Positions 43,679-52,578 are shown, counted from the first letter of the stretch. The stretch: 64,000 nt of DNA from Ruegeria profundi (GCF_001507545.1 NZ_LQBP01000004.1:248001-312000), one strand, 5' to 3'. The notes: generated from the letters alone by a model not told the origin. Numbers and translations: made by a program.

Positions 43679-43695
43679 AATACCATTATAATACC
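43679..43695. promoter_or_regulatory. Operator-like paired repeat, kinase side
   Basis: AATACC-ATTAT-AATACC: two copies of AATACC with 11-bp period, three bases upstream of the kinase start codon (minus strand). Read leftward it also contains TATAAT at 43690-43685, so the site could cover the kinase -10 element and give a nearly leaderless mRNA. Confidence 0.6.
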
Positions 43696-43799
43696 TTTCA
43701 GCCCCATGAAAGCCCTAATTCGTGAAAATTGGCCCATAATGACGAAAAAAACACCCGAATAACGCGCCCAAACTGGAAGAAAATAAAATCTGGACAAGT

Positions 43800-43816
43800 G
43801 GTATTAAATAGGTATT
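43800..43816. promoter_or_regulatory. Operator-like paired repeat, murQ side
   Basis: GGTATT-AAATA-GGTATT is the mirror image (reverse complement) of the kinase-side repeat, with the same 11-bp period. It sits just downstream of TGGACA (43791-43796), a possible murQ -35, so a bound repressor would block that promoter. Confidence 0.6.
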
Positions 43817-43843
43817 GTATATGCAGAACCGGGGAGGATTCTC

Positions 43844-44728
43844 TTGACGCTGCCGTCTACAGAACAACTGCATCCTGATGCCGAACACTTGGCCCAAGGT
43901 GACTTGGCCATAGCGGCACGCGCCCTGGCCGAAGGTCAGATCGCTGCAGCCGCGGTCGTTCGCGACGCGTTGGGCTGCATCGCTCAAGGCGCCGCAGCGA
44001 TGGCGGAAACCATACGTAGCGAAGGTGTGCTGCACTATGTGGCCGCGGGATCATCCGGCCTGATGGCCGCAGCCGATGCGCAGGAATTGGGTGGCACATT
44101 CTCGATCCCGCCTGCCCGTCTGCGCATTCACATGGCTGGCGGCCTGCCCACCGGGGTCGAGATGCCCGGCGACTCGGAAGACGCAACCGAAGGCTTGAAA
44201 CAGGCGCTGAGCGCAATCGAGGCCAAGGACACGGTGATCGCGGTTTCCGCCAGCGGGTCAACGCCCTACACGTTGGCCGCCGTGAATATCGCCCGCGCGC
44301 AGGGGGCAACCGTAATTGGGATCGCCAACAACGCGGACAGCCCTTTGTTGTTGGGCGCGGACATTCCAATTCTTCTAGCCACGCCGCCCGAACTGATTTC
44401 GGGCTCTACACGCATGGGTGCTGGCACAGCGCAAAAGATTGCATTGAACATGCTGTCCTCACTGATGGCGGTCGAGCTTGGCCACGTGCATCGTGGCATG
44501 ATGGTCAATCTGCGCGCCGACAATCACAAGCTGAGGGCACGCGCCGCCGGAATCGTTGCCCGGATCGCAGAAGTGGATACTGCCACCGCGCAACAGGCGT
44601 TGGACACCGCGCACGGGGACGTGAAACCCGCCATTCTTATTGCCGCCAAAGCCCTGTCACTGGACGAGGCACGTGCACGCCTTCAGGCGACAAACGGATT
44701 AATGAATGCCGCACTGGCACGGGACTGA
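43844..44728 (+). CDS. murQ: N-acetylmuramic acid 6-phosphate etherase
   Basis: A 294-residue SIS-domain lyase starting at TTG; GGGGAGG six bases upstream fixes this rare start. It has VAAGSSGLMAAADAQE with the catalytic-type Glu81, GDSED with Glu112 (equivalent to the second essential glutamate of E. coli MurQ), SASGSTPYTLA, and SGSTRMGAGTAQKIALNML. MurQ removes D-lactate from MurNAc-6-phosphate to give GlcNAc-6-phosphate, which NagA in the divergent arm can deacetylate. It leads the importer operon, starting 24 bp before the binding protein gene. Confidence 0.9.
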   Translation: MTLPSTEQLHPDAEHLAQGDLAIAARALAEGQIAAAAVVRDALGCIAQGAAAMAETIRSEGVLHYVAAGSSGLMAAADAQELGGTFSIPPARLRIHMAGGLPTGVEMPGDSEDATEGLKQALSAIEAKDTVIAVSASGSTPYTLAAVNIARAQGATVIGIANNADSPLLLGADIPILLATPPELISGSTRMGAGTAQKIALNMLSSLMAVELGHVHRGMMVNLRADNHKLRARAAGIVARIAEVDTATAQQALDTAHGDVKPAILIAAKALSLDEARARLQATNGLMNAALARD

Positions 44729-44752
44729 AATCAAATAAAACGGGAGAAAGAT

Positions 44753-46006
44753 ATGAGACACAGAAACCTGAAGATAGCCTTGCTGGGTACGACCCTGATG
44801 GCGACAACCGCTTATGCAGAAGACGTGACGCTGACGATCGAAAGCTGGCGCAATGATGACTTGACCCTGTGGCAGGAACAGATCATTCCGGCGTTCGAAG
44901 CACAGCACCCCGGAATCAAGGTTGAATTCACGCCATCCGCCCCGGCAGAATACAACGCTGTTCTCAATTCCAAGCTTGATGCGGGCTCGGCTGGCGACCT
45001 GATCACCTGCCGCCCGTTCGACGCCTCGCTGGCGCTGTATGAGGCCGGCCACCTGTCTGATCTGTCCTCGGTCGAAGCGATGAGCAATTTCTCGGACGTT
45101 GCGAAATCGGCCTGGCAGACCGATGACGGCTCGGTCACCTTCTGCGTGCCGATGGCCTCGGTGATCCACGGTTTCATCTACAATAAAGAGGCCTTTGCCG
45201 AACTGGGCATCGAGGTTCCCACCACCGAGGACGAATTCTTTGCCGCGCTGGAAAAGATCAAGGAAGACGGCACCTACATCCCGCTGGCCATGGGTACGAA
45301 TGATCAGTGGGAAGCCGCCACGATGGGCTACAACAACATCGGCCCGAACTACTGGAAGGGTGAGGAAGGCAGACAAGCCCTGATCGCCGGTGAGCAAAAG
45401 CTGACAGATGAGCCGTGGACGGCACCTTTTGCAACCCTGGCTCGTTGGGGTGAGTATATGGGTGATGGGTTTGAGGCGCAGACCTACCCTGACAGCCAGA
45501 ACATTTTCACCCTAGGCCGCGCCGCCATTTATCCGGCCGGATCGTGGGAGATTTCGGGCTTTAACGCGCAGGCCGATTTCGAAATGGGTGCCTTCAAGCC
45601 GCCTGTTCGCAGTGCAGGAGACACGTGCTACATCTCGGACCACACTGATATCGGAATTGGAATGAACGCCGCCACGGAACACCCCGAGGCCGCCGAAACC
45701 TTCCTGACCTGGGTTGCAAGCCCCGAATTTGCTGAGATTTTCGGCAACGCCCTGCCGGGTTTTTTCCCGCTGTCCAGCACTCCGGTCGAATTGCAGGACC
45801 CGTTGGCCAAGGAAATCGCAGAGTGGCGGGACGAGTGTGAGTCCACCATCCGCTCGACCTATCAAATTCTCTCGCGCGGAACACCGAACCTTGAGAATGA
45901 GACCTGGGGCGCGTCGGTTGCTGCGATCAAGGGTGCCAAGTCGCCCGAGGAACTGGGTGCTGAGCTGCAGGAAGGCCTGTCCAGCTGGTACGCGCCGCAC
46001 CAGTAA
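44753..46006 (+). CDS. ABC sugar importer substrate-binding protein (family 1)
   Basis: A 417-residue exported protein. A Sec signal peptide ends TTAYA-ED (residue 22). The mature part begins VTLTIESWRNDDLTLWQEQIIPAFEAQHPG, in two parts, typical of family-1 carbohydrate-binding proteins; FIYNKEAFAELGIEVP and a late cysteine pair follow. It binds a sugar in the periplasm; the linked murQ, kinase and nagA indicate an amino sugar (GlcNAc, MurNAc or an oligomer). GGGAG precedes the start. Confidence 0.9.
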   Translation: MRHRNLKIALLGTTLMATTAYAEDVTLTIESWRNDDLTLWQEQIIPAFEAQHPGIKVEFTPSAPAEYNAVLNSKLDAGSAGDLITCRPFDASLALYEAGHLSDLSSVEAMSNFSDVAKSAWQTDDGSVTFCVPMASVIHGFIYNKEAFAELGIEVPTTEDEFFAALEKIKEDGTYIPLAMGTNDQWEAATMGYNNIGPNYWKGEEGRQALIAGEQKLTDEPWTAPFATLARWGEYMGDGFEAQTYPDSQNIFTLGRAAIYPAGSWEISGFNAQADFEMGAFKPPVRSAGDTCYISDHTDIGIGMNAATEHPEAAETFLTWVASPEFAEIFGNALPGFFPLSSTPVELQDPLAKEIAEWRDECESTIRSTYQILSRGTPNLENETWGASVAAIKGAKSPEELGAELQEGLSSWYAPHQ

Positions 46007-46020
46007 CGCATGACCAAACC

Positions 46021-46048
46021 TACTCGGGCGGCGCGGGTCGCCCGGGTA
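46021..46048 (+). promoter_or_regulatory. Intercistronic hairpin between binding protein and permease
   Basis: TACTCGGGCG and CGCCCGGGTA form a 10-pair stem (one G-U) in the 70-bp gap. There is no T-run. Such hairpins commonly stabilise the upstream message, so that more binding protein than permease is made. Confidence 0.5.
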
Positions 46049-46076
46049 CTCCTGACACCCCTTTGAAAGCGATCCC

Positions 46077-46991
46077 ATGAACCGCCCACGCTTCCGCTGG
46101 CATATCGTCGTGTTTCTTGCACCTGCCGTGCTTGTCTACACCGCAGTGATGATTTTTCCGCTGTTCAACACGCTTCGGCTGGCGCTGTACACAGAAGTTG
46201 ACCAGAGCCGGGTGTTCGTCGGATTGCAAAACTTTCAGACGTTGTTCTTTGACCCGATCTGGTCCGAGCAGTTCTGGAACGCGCTGGGAAACAACTTCTG
46301 GTTTTTCCTGATCCACATGCTTGTTCAGAACCCCATCGGCATCGCGTTGGCTGCACTGCTCAGCCACCCGCGCCTGCGGTTTGCGGCGCTGTATCGGTCG
46401 GCGATCTTCATCCCCACGATCCTGAGCTTTGTGATCGTAGGGTTTGCGTGGAAACTGATCCTGTCACCGATCTGGGGCATCGCGCCTTCGATGCTGGACG
46501 CGATCGGTCTGAAATCCCTGTTTGCGCCGTGGCTGGGGAAAGAAGAATACGCACTGACCACGTTGGCGCTGATTTCGGTTTGGCAGTTCGTCGGGATACC
46601 GATGATGCTGATCTATGCCGCCCTGCTGACCATTCCCGAGGAAATCCTTGAGGCCGGCGAGATCGACGGTATCACCGGCGCAGCAGCTTTCTGGAAGATC
46701 AAGCTGCCTTTGATCCTTCCCTCGATCGGCATTATCTCAATCCTAACTTTCGTAGGAAATTTCAACGCGTTCGACCTGATCTATGCAGCGCAGGGCGCGC
46801 TGGCCGGGCCTGATTTTTCAACCGATATTCTGGGTACTTTCATGTACCGCACGTTCTTTGGCTTCCAGTTGCAACTGGGTGATCCGCATATGGGATCAGC
46901 TATCGCAGGGGCCATGTTCGCGATCATCCTGGTCGGCGTCTGCATCTACCTTTTCGGCATCCAGACCCGGATGCGCCGCTATCAACTGTGA
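46077..46991 (+). CDS. ABC sugar importer permease (MalF-like)
   Basis: A 304-residue membrane protein with six transmembrane segments: HIVVFLAPAVLVYTAVMIFPLFN first, then spans near 74, 107, 155, 215 and 270. The EAA loop ILEAGEIDGITGAAAFWKIKLPLILPSI (about 197-224, read in two parts) is the ATPase contact. It is part of the family-1 carbohydrate importer. The Shine-Dalgarno is weak (GAAAG). Confidence 0.92.
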   Translation: MNRPRFRWHIVVFLAPAVLVYTAVMIFPLFNTLRLALYTEVDQSRVFVGLQNFQTLFFDPIWSEQFWNALGNNFWFFLIHMLVQNPIGIALAALLSHPRLRFAALYRSAIFIPTILSFVIVGFAWKLILSPIWGIAPSMLDAIGLKSLFAPWLGKEEYALTTLALISVWQFVGIPMMLIYAALLTIPEEILEAGEIDGITGAAAFWKIKLPLILPSIGIISILTFVGNFNAFDLIYAAQGALAGPDFSTDILGTFMYRTFFGFQLQLGDPHMGSAIAGAMFAIILVGVCIYLFGIQTRMRRYQL

Positions 46992-47001
46992 GGGTCCAGC
47001 G

Positions 47002-47841
47002 ATGAACAAAGCACGCCACAACCCCCTGAACACCGCCGCGATGCACGGAGCGTTGATCCTGTACACGCTGATCGCGCTTTTCCCGGTCTTCGTCATCCTG
47101 ATCAACAGCTTCAAATCCCGCCGTGCGATCTTTCGCGAACCTTTGGCTTTGCCCAGCGCCGACAGCTTCTCACTGGTCGGGTACGAGACGGTTATGAAAC
47201 AGGGTGATTTCTTCCTGTATTTCCAGAACTCAATGATCGTTACTGTCGCCTCATTGTTCTTTGTTCTGCTGTTCGGCGCCATGGCGGCCTATGCCTTGTC
47301 GGAATACCGGTTCAAGGGAAACCTTGTAATGGGCCTTTATCTTGCATTGGGGATCATGATTCCGATCCGCATCGGCACCGTCGCGATCCTTGAGATGATG
47401 GTAGCGACCGGGTTGGTGAACACGCTCTGGGCATTGATCCTTGTTTACACGGCGCAAGGGTTGCCGCTGGCTGTGTTCATCCTGTCCGAATTCATGCGGC
47501 AGGTCAGTGACGATCTGAAGAATGCAGGCCGCATCGACGGGCTGTCGGAATACACGATCTTTTTCCGGCTGGTTCTGCCTTTGGTCCGACCGGCGATGGC
47601 GACGGTTGCCGTGTTCAACATGATCCCGATCTGGAATGACCTGTGGTTCCCGCTGATCCTTGCCCCGGCCGAGGAAACCAAGACGCTGACGCTGGGCAGT
47701 CAGGTCTTTATCGGGCAGTTCGTAACCGACTGGAACGCGGTTCTGTCGGCCCTGTCGATGGCAATCCTGCCGGTGCTTGTCCTCTATGTCATCTTCTCGC
47801 GCCAACTGATCCGAGGCATCACGTCAGGAGCTGTCAAATGA
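47002..47841 (+). CDS. ABC sugar importer permease (MalG-like)
   Basis: A 279-residue membrane protein. The start MNKARHNPL is chosen because upstream frame overlaps the previous permease without a binding site. Six spans begin with HGALILYTLIALFPVFVILIN. FGAMAAYALSEYRFKGN and the EAA loop LKNAGRIDGLSEYTIFFRLVLPL (read in two parts) are typical of MalG-type subunits. The stop overlaps the next start as ATGA. Confidence 0.92.
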   Translation: MNKARHNPLNTAAMHGALILYTLIALFPVFVILINSFKSRRAIFREPLALPSADSFSLVGYETVMKQGDFFLYFQNSMIVTVASLFFVLLFGAMAAYALSEYRFKGNLVMGLYLALGIMIPIRIGTVAILEMMVATGLVNTLWALILVYTAQGLPLAVFILSEFMRQVSDDLKNAGRIDGLSEYTIFFRLVLPLVRPAMATVAVFNMIPIWNDLWFPLILAPAEETKTLTLGSQVFIGQFVTDWNAVLSALSMAILPVLVLYVIFSRQLIRGITSGAVK

Positions 47842-48872
47842 CCAAAGTTCTGATCGCTGGCCTTGGCAATATGGGGCAGAGCCACGCCTTAGCCCACCAC
47901 AACCACCCGGACGCAGAAATCGTCGGGCTGGTGAACCGATCCGGTCGCGTGGATCACCCCGACCTCGCAGGGTATCGCGCCTTTTCGGACTTCGGCGTCG
48001 CGCTGTCCGAGACAAACCCCGATATGGTCGTGATCGCCACCTATTCTGATAGCCACGCCGACTACGCCTGCGCCGCAATGGAGGCTGGCGCGCATGTATT
48101 CGTGGAAAAGCCCTTGGCGACCAACGTGGCAGACGCGCAGCTTGTCGTGGAAACCGCCACACGGCTCAATCGAAAGCTGGTGGTCGGCTATATCCTACGC
48201 CATCACCCGTCGTGGATGCGCCTGATCGCCGAAGCCCGCGAACTGGGTGGACCATATGTTTTCCGTCTGAACCTGAACCAACAATCCTCGGGCGCGGAGT
48301 GGGAAACGCATAAAGCCCTGATGCAGACGACCTCACCCATCGTGGATTGCGGCGTTCACTATGTTGATGTGATGTGCCAGATCACAGACGCGCAGCCCGT
48401 CCGCGTGCATGGGATGGGGCTTCGCCTGTCTGACGAGATCGCCCCGGACATGTACAATTATGGCCAGTTTCAGGTGATCTTCGAGGACGGCTCAGTGGGC
48501 TGGTACGAGGCGGGCTGGGGTCCGATGATGTCAGAAACCGCATTCTTCGTAAAAGACATCGTCTCACCCAATGGCTCGGTTTCGATCACGGACGGGAACA
48601 AGGGCGCGTCGGCTGATATCGACGGACACACCAAGGTCGGCGGCTTGCTGGTTCATACCCCGCAGGGCGACCGCACCATCGAAATGCCGGATGAGCCCGG
48701 CCATCAGGAACTCTGCGATGCTGAACAGGCCTATATGCTGCGCGCCATCGCCGAAGATATCGACCTGACGCGCCATATGAATGACGCTGTCCAATCCCTC
48801 GCCATTTGTTTGGCCGCGGATGAAAGCATCCGCACCGGCCAACCCGTTTCCCTTGAGGAGCCCGCAAAATGA
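47838..48872 (+). CDS. Gfo/Idh/MocA family oxidoreductase
   Basis: A 344-residue dehydrogenase. The N-terminal Rossmann motif VLIAGLGNMGQSHALAHH (residues 4-21) and the signature HVFVEKPLATN (about 90-100) identify the family. The C-terminal alpha/beta domain includes VDCGVHYVDVMCQI with the usual Asp/His active-site residues. It should oxidise or reduce a sugar or inositol-like hydroxyl with NAD(P). It is translationally coupled between the permease and ATPase genes. Its role in amino-sugar use is not explained by the standard NagA/MurQ route. Confidence 0.88.
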   Translation: MTKVLIAGLGNMGQSHALAHHNHPDAEIVGLVNRSGRVDHPDLAGYRAFSDFGVALSETNPDMVVIATYSDSHADYACAAMEAGAHVFVEKPLATNVADAQLVVETATRLNRKLVVGYILRHHPSWMRLIAEARELGGPYVFRLNLNQQSSGAEWETHKALMQTTSPIVDCGVHYVDVMCQITDAQPVRVHGMGLRLSDEIAPDMYNYGQFQVIFEDGSVGWYEAGWGPMMSETAFFVKDIVSPNGSVSITDGNKGASADIDGHTKVGGLLVHTPQGDRTIEMPDEPGHQELCDAEQAYMLRAIAEDIDLTRHMNDAVQSLAICLAADESIRTGQPVSLEEPAK

Positions 48873-49864
48873 CTGCCTTGACCCTGACCAACGTGAACAA
48901 GTCCTTTGGAAACGTACATGTTTTGAAAGACATCACACTTGAGGTGGAAGAAGGCGAATTTGTCGTCTTTGTTGGCCCGTCAGGCTGCGGCAAGTCCACC
49001 CTGTTGCGCGTGATCGCGGGGCTTGAGGATGCGTCCTCGGGCGAGATCAACATTGACGGACAGCAGGTTAATCTGGTGCCGCCGTCCAAGCGTGGGATCG
49101 CCATGGTGTTCCAGAGCTATGCGCTCTACCCCCATCTCAGCGTGCGCGGAAACATGACGCTGGCCCTGAAGCAGGAAAGACAGCCCAAAGCAGTGATTGA
49201 GGAACGCGTGGCCAAAGCCAGCCGCATGCTGAACCTTGAACCCTATCTGGATCGCTATCCGTCGGAACTGTCCGGCGGTCAACGGCAGCGCGTGGCTATC
49301 GGGCGTGCCATCGTGCGCGAACCCAAGCTGTTTCTGTTTGACGAGCCGCTTTCCAATCTGGACGCGGCGCTGCGGATGAACACGCGGATCGAGATCGCAA
49401 ACCTGCACCGGGCGCTGGATGCCTCGATGATCTATGTGACCCACGATCAGACCGAAGCGATGACGCTGGCCGATAAGATCGTCGTGCTGCGCGATGGACG
49501 GGTTGAACAGATCGGCAGCCCGATGGAGCTTTACAACAACCCGGTCAATCAGTTCGTCGCGGGGTTTCTGGGCTCACCTTCAATGAATTTCCTGCCCGAG
49601 GGGCTATTGCAGGGCGGTGGTCAAACCACCATCGGTATCCGCCCCGAAGACCTGTTCTTGTCAGATGACGGCCCGTTGGTTGCACGGGTGAGCCACGTGG
49701 AAAAACTGGGCGGGGATACAAATGTCATCGCCAAGGTCAACGACCATGCCGTGACTGCACGCTTGTTTGGACAGCATTCAATTTCCGAAGGCCAGGAACT
49801 GCGCTTTGCCTATGCTGCGGACAAAGCCTATCGGTTTGATACGGAAGGGCACCGTTTAGGCTAA
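48869..49864 (+). CDS. ABC sugar importer ATPase (MalK/UgpC-like)
   Basis: A 331-residue ATPase: Walker A GPSGCGKST (about residue 36), Q-loop MVFQSYALYP, signature LSGGQRQRVAIGRA, Walker B LFLFDEPLSNLDA, then a C-terminal TOBE/regulatory domain (TIGIRPEDLFLSDDGP). This is the MalK-type subunit of family-1 carbohydrate importers. It overlaps the oxidoreductase gene by ATGA and ends the operon. No clear terminator follows. Confidence 0.93.
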   Translation: MTALTLTNVNKSFGNVHVLKDITLEVEEGEFVVFVGPSGCGKSTLLRVIAGLEDASSGEINIDGQQVNLVPPSKRGIAMVFQSYALYPHLSVRGNMTLALKQERQPKAVIEERVAKASRMLNLEPYLDRYPSELSGGQRQRVAIGRAIVREPKLFLFDEPLSNLDAALRMNTRIEIANLHRALDASMIYVTHDQTEAMTLADKIVVLRDGRVEQIGSPMELYNNPVNQFVAGFLGSPSMNFLPEGLLQGGGQTTIGIRPEDLFLSDDGPLVARVSHVEKLGGDTNVIAKVNDHAVTARLFGQHSISEGQELRFAYAADKAYRFDTEGHRLG

Positions 49865-50005
49865 GTATCTATGATCATTCATTTCTCACAACGCGATCTC
49901 TGAAAGTTTCGCTACAACCCCGGACCTTTGCCGAGGGGGCAAAGCATCTTTCCGTTTCGTCGCATTCTGGCTTTCGACAGCCTTAAGCATATTTTTTTTA
50001 CAGGG

Positions 50006-50023
50006 TTGTTATCAAGGCGTCAC
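50006..50023 (+). promoter_or_regulatory. Possible Pho box upstream of PhoX-type gene
   Basis: TTGTTAT-CAAG-GCGTCAC has the 7-4-7 layout of PhoB sites (consensus CTGTCAT-N4-CTGTCAC), matching 5 of 7 in each half. It lies 52 bp before the chosen start. Weak evidence on sequence alone; supported by the gene's expected phosphate control. Confidence 0.3.
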
Positions 50024-50075
50024 AATCTCGCCCTAACTCCTTTTCATGATCTTTTCTGACAGCCAGGAGCCATCC

Positions 50076-51965
50076 GTGAAAAACGTTGATCTCACTAATA
50101 TGTCCGCCGACGACTGGGACGAGCTGCATTTCCCCCGCCCCGAAGAAAATGACTTTGACCGCGTTGTTGAACGCGCAATATCGCGTCGTGGTTTTTTGGG
50201 CGGCGTGCTGGCCTTTGGGTCGGGCGCCGCAGCCATGGGTACTGGCCTTTTGGGGTCGACCGCAGCCCACGCCATCAGCGCCTCGCGCTTTGCTTTCACT
50301 CCGATCCCAGCACAGACAGACGGTGCCGTTCATGTGCCCGAAGGGTATGAGTGGAAAATGCTGATGCGCTGGGGCGACCCGCTGTTCTCGGCGGCTGATG
50401 GATATGACGTCACCGATGGTGGCCCGGTCCAGAATTCCGACATGGTTTTCGGTGAAAACACTGATGGGATGGAGACCTTTTCGTTCAAGGGTCATGAGCT
50501 GATTGCAATCAACCATGAATATCCGAACCGCAAGATCAACTTGCCCGCCGCGCAGGAAGGTGTCCCGGCCAGTGCCGACGATGTTCTGAAATTCCAGAAC
50601 ATTCAGGGCGTGACCGTTATGGAGATTACCGAAGGTGTTGACGGATGGTCGGTCGTCAAAGACAGCCCCTTCAACCGCCGTATTCACCACAATACCCCGA
50701 TGAAGATCGTGGGCCCGGCAGCTGGGCATGATCTGCTGAAGACCAAAGCCGATCCGACCGGCACCGCGTCGCTGGGTACAATGAATAACTGCGGTTCGGG
50801 CAAAACACCGTGGGGCACTTACCTGACCTGCGAAGAGAATTTTAACGGCTACTTCGGCTCGACCGATGAAAACGCCAGCTATGATCCGAAAGTCGCAGAG
50901 GGCTTTGCGCGGTATGGCATCAAAGCAGAAAGCTGGAATTTCTACGAGCTGTTCGATCCGCGTTTTGACACGTCGAAAAACCCGAATGAGCCACACCGCG
51001 CGGGCTGGATCGTGGAAATCGACCCGACAAAACCGGACAGCACGCCGGTCAAGCACACCGGTCTGGGTCGTTTCAAACACGAAAATGCCGAGGTGACACT
51101 GGCCGCCGACGGTCGCGTGGTCGTCTACATGGGCGACGATGAGCGCGGCGAATACTTGTACAAATTTGTCTCGAACGACACCTATCGACCGGGTGCTGAG
51201 ACCGAGGGTCTGCTGAACGACGGAACGCTTTATGTCGCCAAGTTCAACGACGACGCGACCGGCGAATGGCTGCCCCTGACGCCGGAAACCACCGGTATGG
51301 ACGCGGCCGAGATTCTGATTTTCACCCGCATGGCTGCATCGGCTGCGGGTGGAACGACGATGGACCGTCCCGAATGGGTGGCATCAAGCCCGGTCGCGGT
51401 CGAAGCTTACTGCTGCCTGACCAACAACAAGAATCGTGGTGTGAAGCCCAATGCCGGTGGCGATGACACCGCAGTCAACGGGCCCAACCCTCGAGAGGCC
51501 AACAAGTATGGTCAGATCGTGCGCTGGCGTCCGTCGAATGACGATCATGCCTCTGAAAGTTTTGACTGGGATCTGTATGTCATGGCGGGCAATCCGGCGG
51601 TGCATTCAGATGAGCGCGCCGGGTCGGCGAATGTCAACGAAGGCAACCTGTTCAACTCGCCTGACGGCATGGCCATCGACTCAACCGGCCTGGTCTGGAT
51701 TCAGACGGACGGCAATGATGACAACGAAGAAGACTTCGCTGGTCACGGCAACAACCAGATGTTGGTCGGCGACCCGGTCACAGGTGAAATCGCTCGTTTC
51801 ATGACCGGACCGAATGGCTGTGAGGTCACAGGTCTGGCCTGGTCAACCGATCTGAGGACCATGTTTGTTGGCATTCAGCACCCAGGCAGCAACTGGCCGG
51901 ATGGCGGTACGCCGCGGTCGGCGGTGATTGCGATCAAGCGTTCTGACAACGGTCTGGTTGGTTAA
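50076..51965 (+). CDS. phoX: PhoX-family alkaline phosphatase (DUF839), Tat-exported
   Basis: A 629-residue protein. The GTG at 50076 has CAGGAG eight bases upstream; an ATG at 50046 in the same frame has no such site. A twin-arginine signal ISRRGFLGGVLAFGSGAAAMG (read in two parts, about residues 38-58) directs folded export, ending STAAHA. The body matches PhoX/DUF839: FKGHELIAINHEYPNR, GTYLTCEENFNGYFGS and SPDGMAIDSTGLVWIQTDGND with metal-site acidic residues. PhoX is a calcium/iron monoesterase common in marine bacteria that frees phosphate from organic esters in the periplasm. It is a single-gene unit ended by a strong terminator. Confidence 0.88.
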   Translation: MKNVDLTNMSADDWDELHFPRPEENDFDRVVERAISRRGFLGGVLAFGSGAAAMGTGLLGSTAAHAISASRFAFTPIPAQTDGAVHVPEGYEWKMLMRWGDPLFSAADGYDVTDGGPVQNSDMVFGENTDGMETFSFKGHELIAINHEYPNRKINLPAAQEGVPASADDVLKFQNIQGVTVMEITEGVDGWSVVKDSPFNRRIHHNTPMKIVGPAAGHDLLKTKADPTGTASLGTMNNCGSGKTPWGTYLTCEENFNGYFGSTDENASYDPKVAEGFARYGIKAESWNFYELFDPRFDTSKNPNEPHRAGWIVEIDPTKPDSTPVKHTGLGRFKHENAEVTLAADGRVVVYMGDDERGEYLYKFVSNDTYRPGAETEGLLNDGTLYVAKFNDDATGEWLPLTPETTGMDAAEILIFTRMAASAAGGTTMDRPEWVASSPVAVEAYCCLTNNKNRGVKPNAGGDDTAVNGPNPREANKYGQIVRWRPSNDDHASESFDWDLYVMAGNPAVHSDERAGSANVNEGNLFNSPDGMAIDSTGLVWIQTDGNDDNEEDFAGHGNNQMLVGDPVTGEIARFMTGPNGCEVTGLAWSTDLRTMFVGIQHPGSNWPDGGTPRSAVIAIKRSDNGLVG

Positions 51966-51973
51966 GCCGATCT

Positions 51974-52012
51974 AAAACGCCCCCAAGCTGAGCAGCTTTG
52001 GGGGCGTTTTTT
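51974..52012. terminator. Bidirectional terminator between phoX and TPR gene
   Basis: AACGCCCCCAAGCTG-AG-CAGCTTTGGGGGCGTT: a long stem with one bulged position, with T6 on the right and A-run on the left. It serves the rightward phoX gene and probably the convergent TPR gene. Confidence 0.88.
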
Positions 52013-52014
52013 CA

Positions 52015-52578
52015 TCAGATATCCTGACCCGGCGGCTCCAAGGGTCCGCCGGTCGCCAGCAGGTGACGTTCCGATAGCCACGGGTTCAGCTCCAATGCAT
52101 CGTTCAAAGCCTCGCGCGCTTCTTCGATCCGTCGCAAACCCAACAGTGTCAGCGCGCGGCCACTTATGGCAGCAACGTGGTTCGGGGACAGCTCGATGGC
52201 CTTGTCCAGATCGGGCAATGCGGCTTTAAAGTCGTGCCGCAGGTAATTTGCAAATGCGCGCTGATTGTACCCTTCGGCGTAAGACGGGCAGTAAGCGATC
52301 AGCTTGTTGAAATCTTCAATCGCACCCGACAAGTCCGATGCTCTGAGGCGCGACATGCCCCGGTCCAGCACAGCCTGTGCGCTTTCATCTGGCGCGTCGG
52401 CCCAGAATTCCCACAATTGGCTCGACAGGGCGCGGGCAGCCTGTTCAGTGTCAGCCTGTTGGATTTGCGCCAACACGCCGCTGATGTCATCGGTATGATC
52501 CGGAGCGGCGGGGCAGTCCTGAGCAGTCGCGGCTGAAGACACGATGAGAAGGATTGAGGCGACGGCGATCTGTTTCAT
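52015..52578 (-). CDS. Exported TPR-repeat protein
   Basis: A 187-residue protein. The signal peptide MKQIAVASILLIVSSAATAQ is cleaved near residue 20, so it is periplasmic. From about residue 85 on, at least three tetratricopeptide-like helix pairs occur: LSGAIEDFNKLIAYCPSYAEG, FKAALPDLDKAIELSPNHVAA, RIEEAREALNDALELNPWL. These mediate protein contacts; the partner is unknown. It is convergent with phoX and upstream-adjacent to the Lrp-type regulator (30-bp gap), though a link is not evident. Confidence 0.85.
   Translation of the reverse strand: MKQIAVASILLIVSSAATAQDCPAAPDHTDDISGVLAQIQQADTEQAARALSSQLWEFWADAPDESAQAVLDRGMSRLRASDLSGAIEDFNKLIAYCPSYAEGYNQRAFANYLRHDFKAALPDLDKAIELSPNHVAAISGRALTLLGLRRIEEAREALNDALELNPWLSERHLLATGGPLEPPGQDI

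Noticed and set aside
49998..51080. 360-residue leftward open frame antisense to phoX
   Set aside because: High-GC shadow frame; the encoded sequence resembles no family, while the opposite strand encodes a complete PhoX-type protein.
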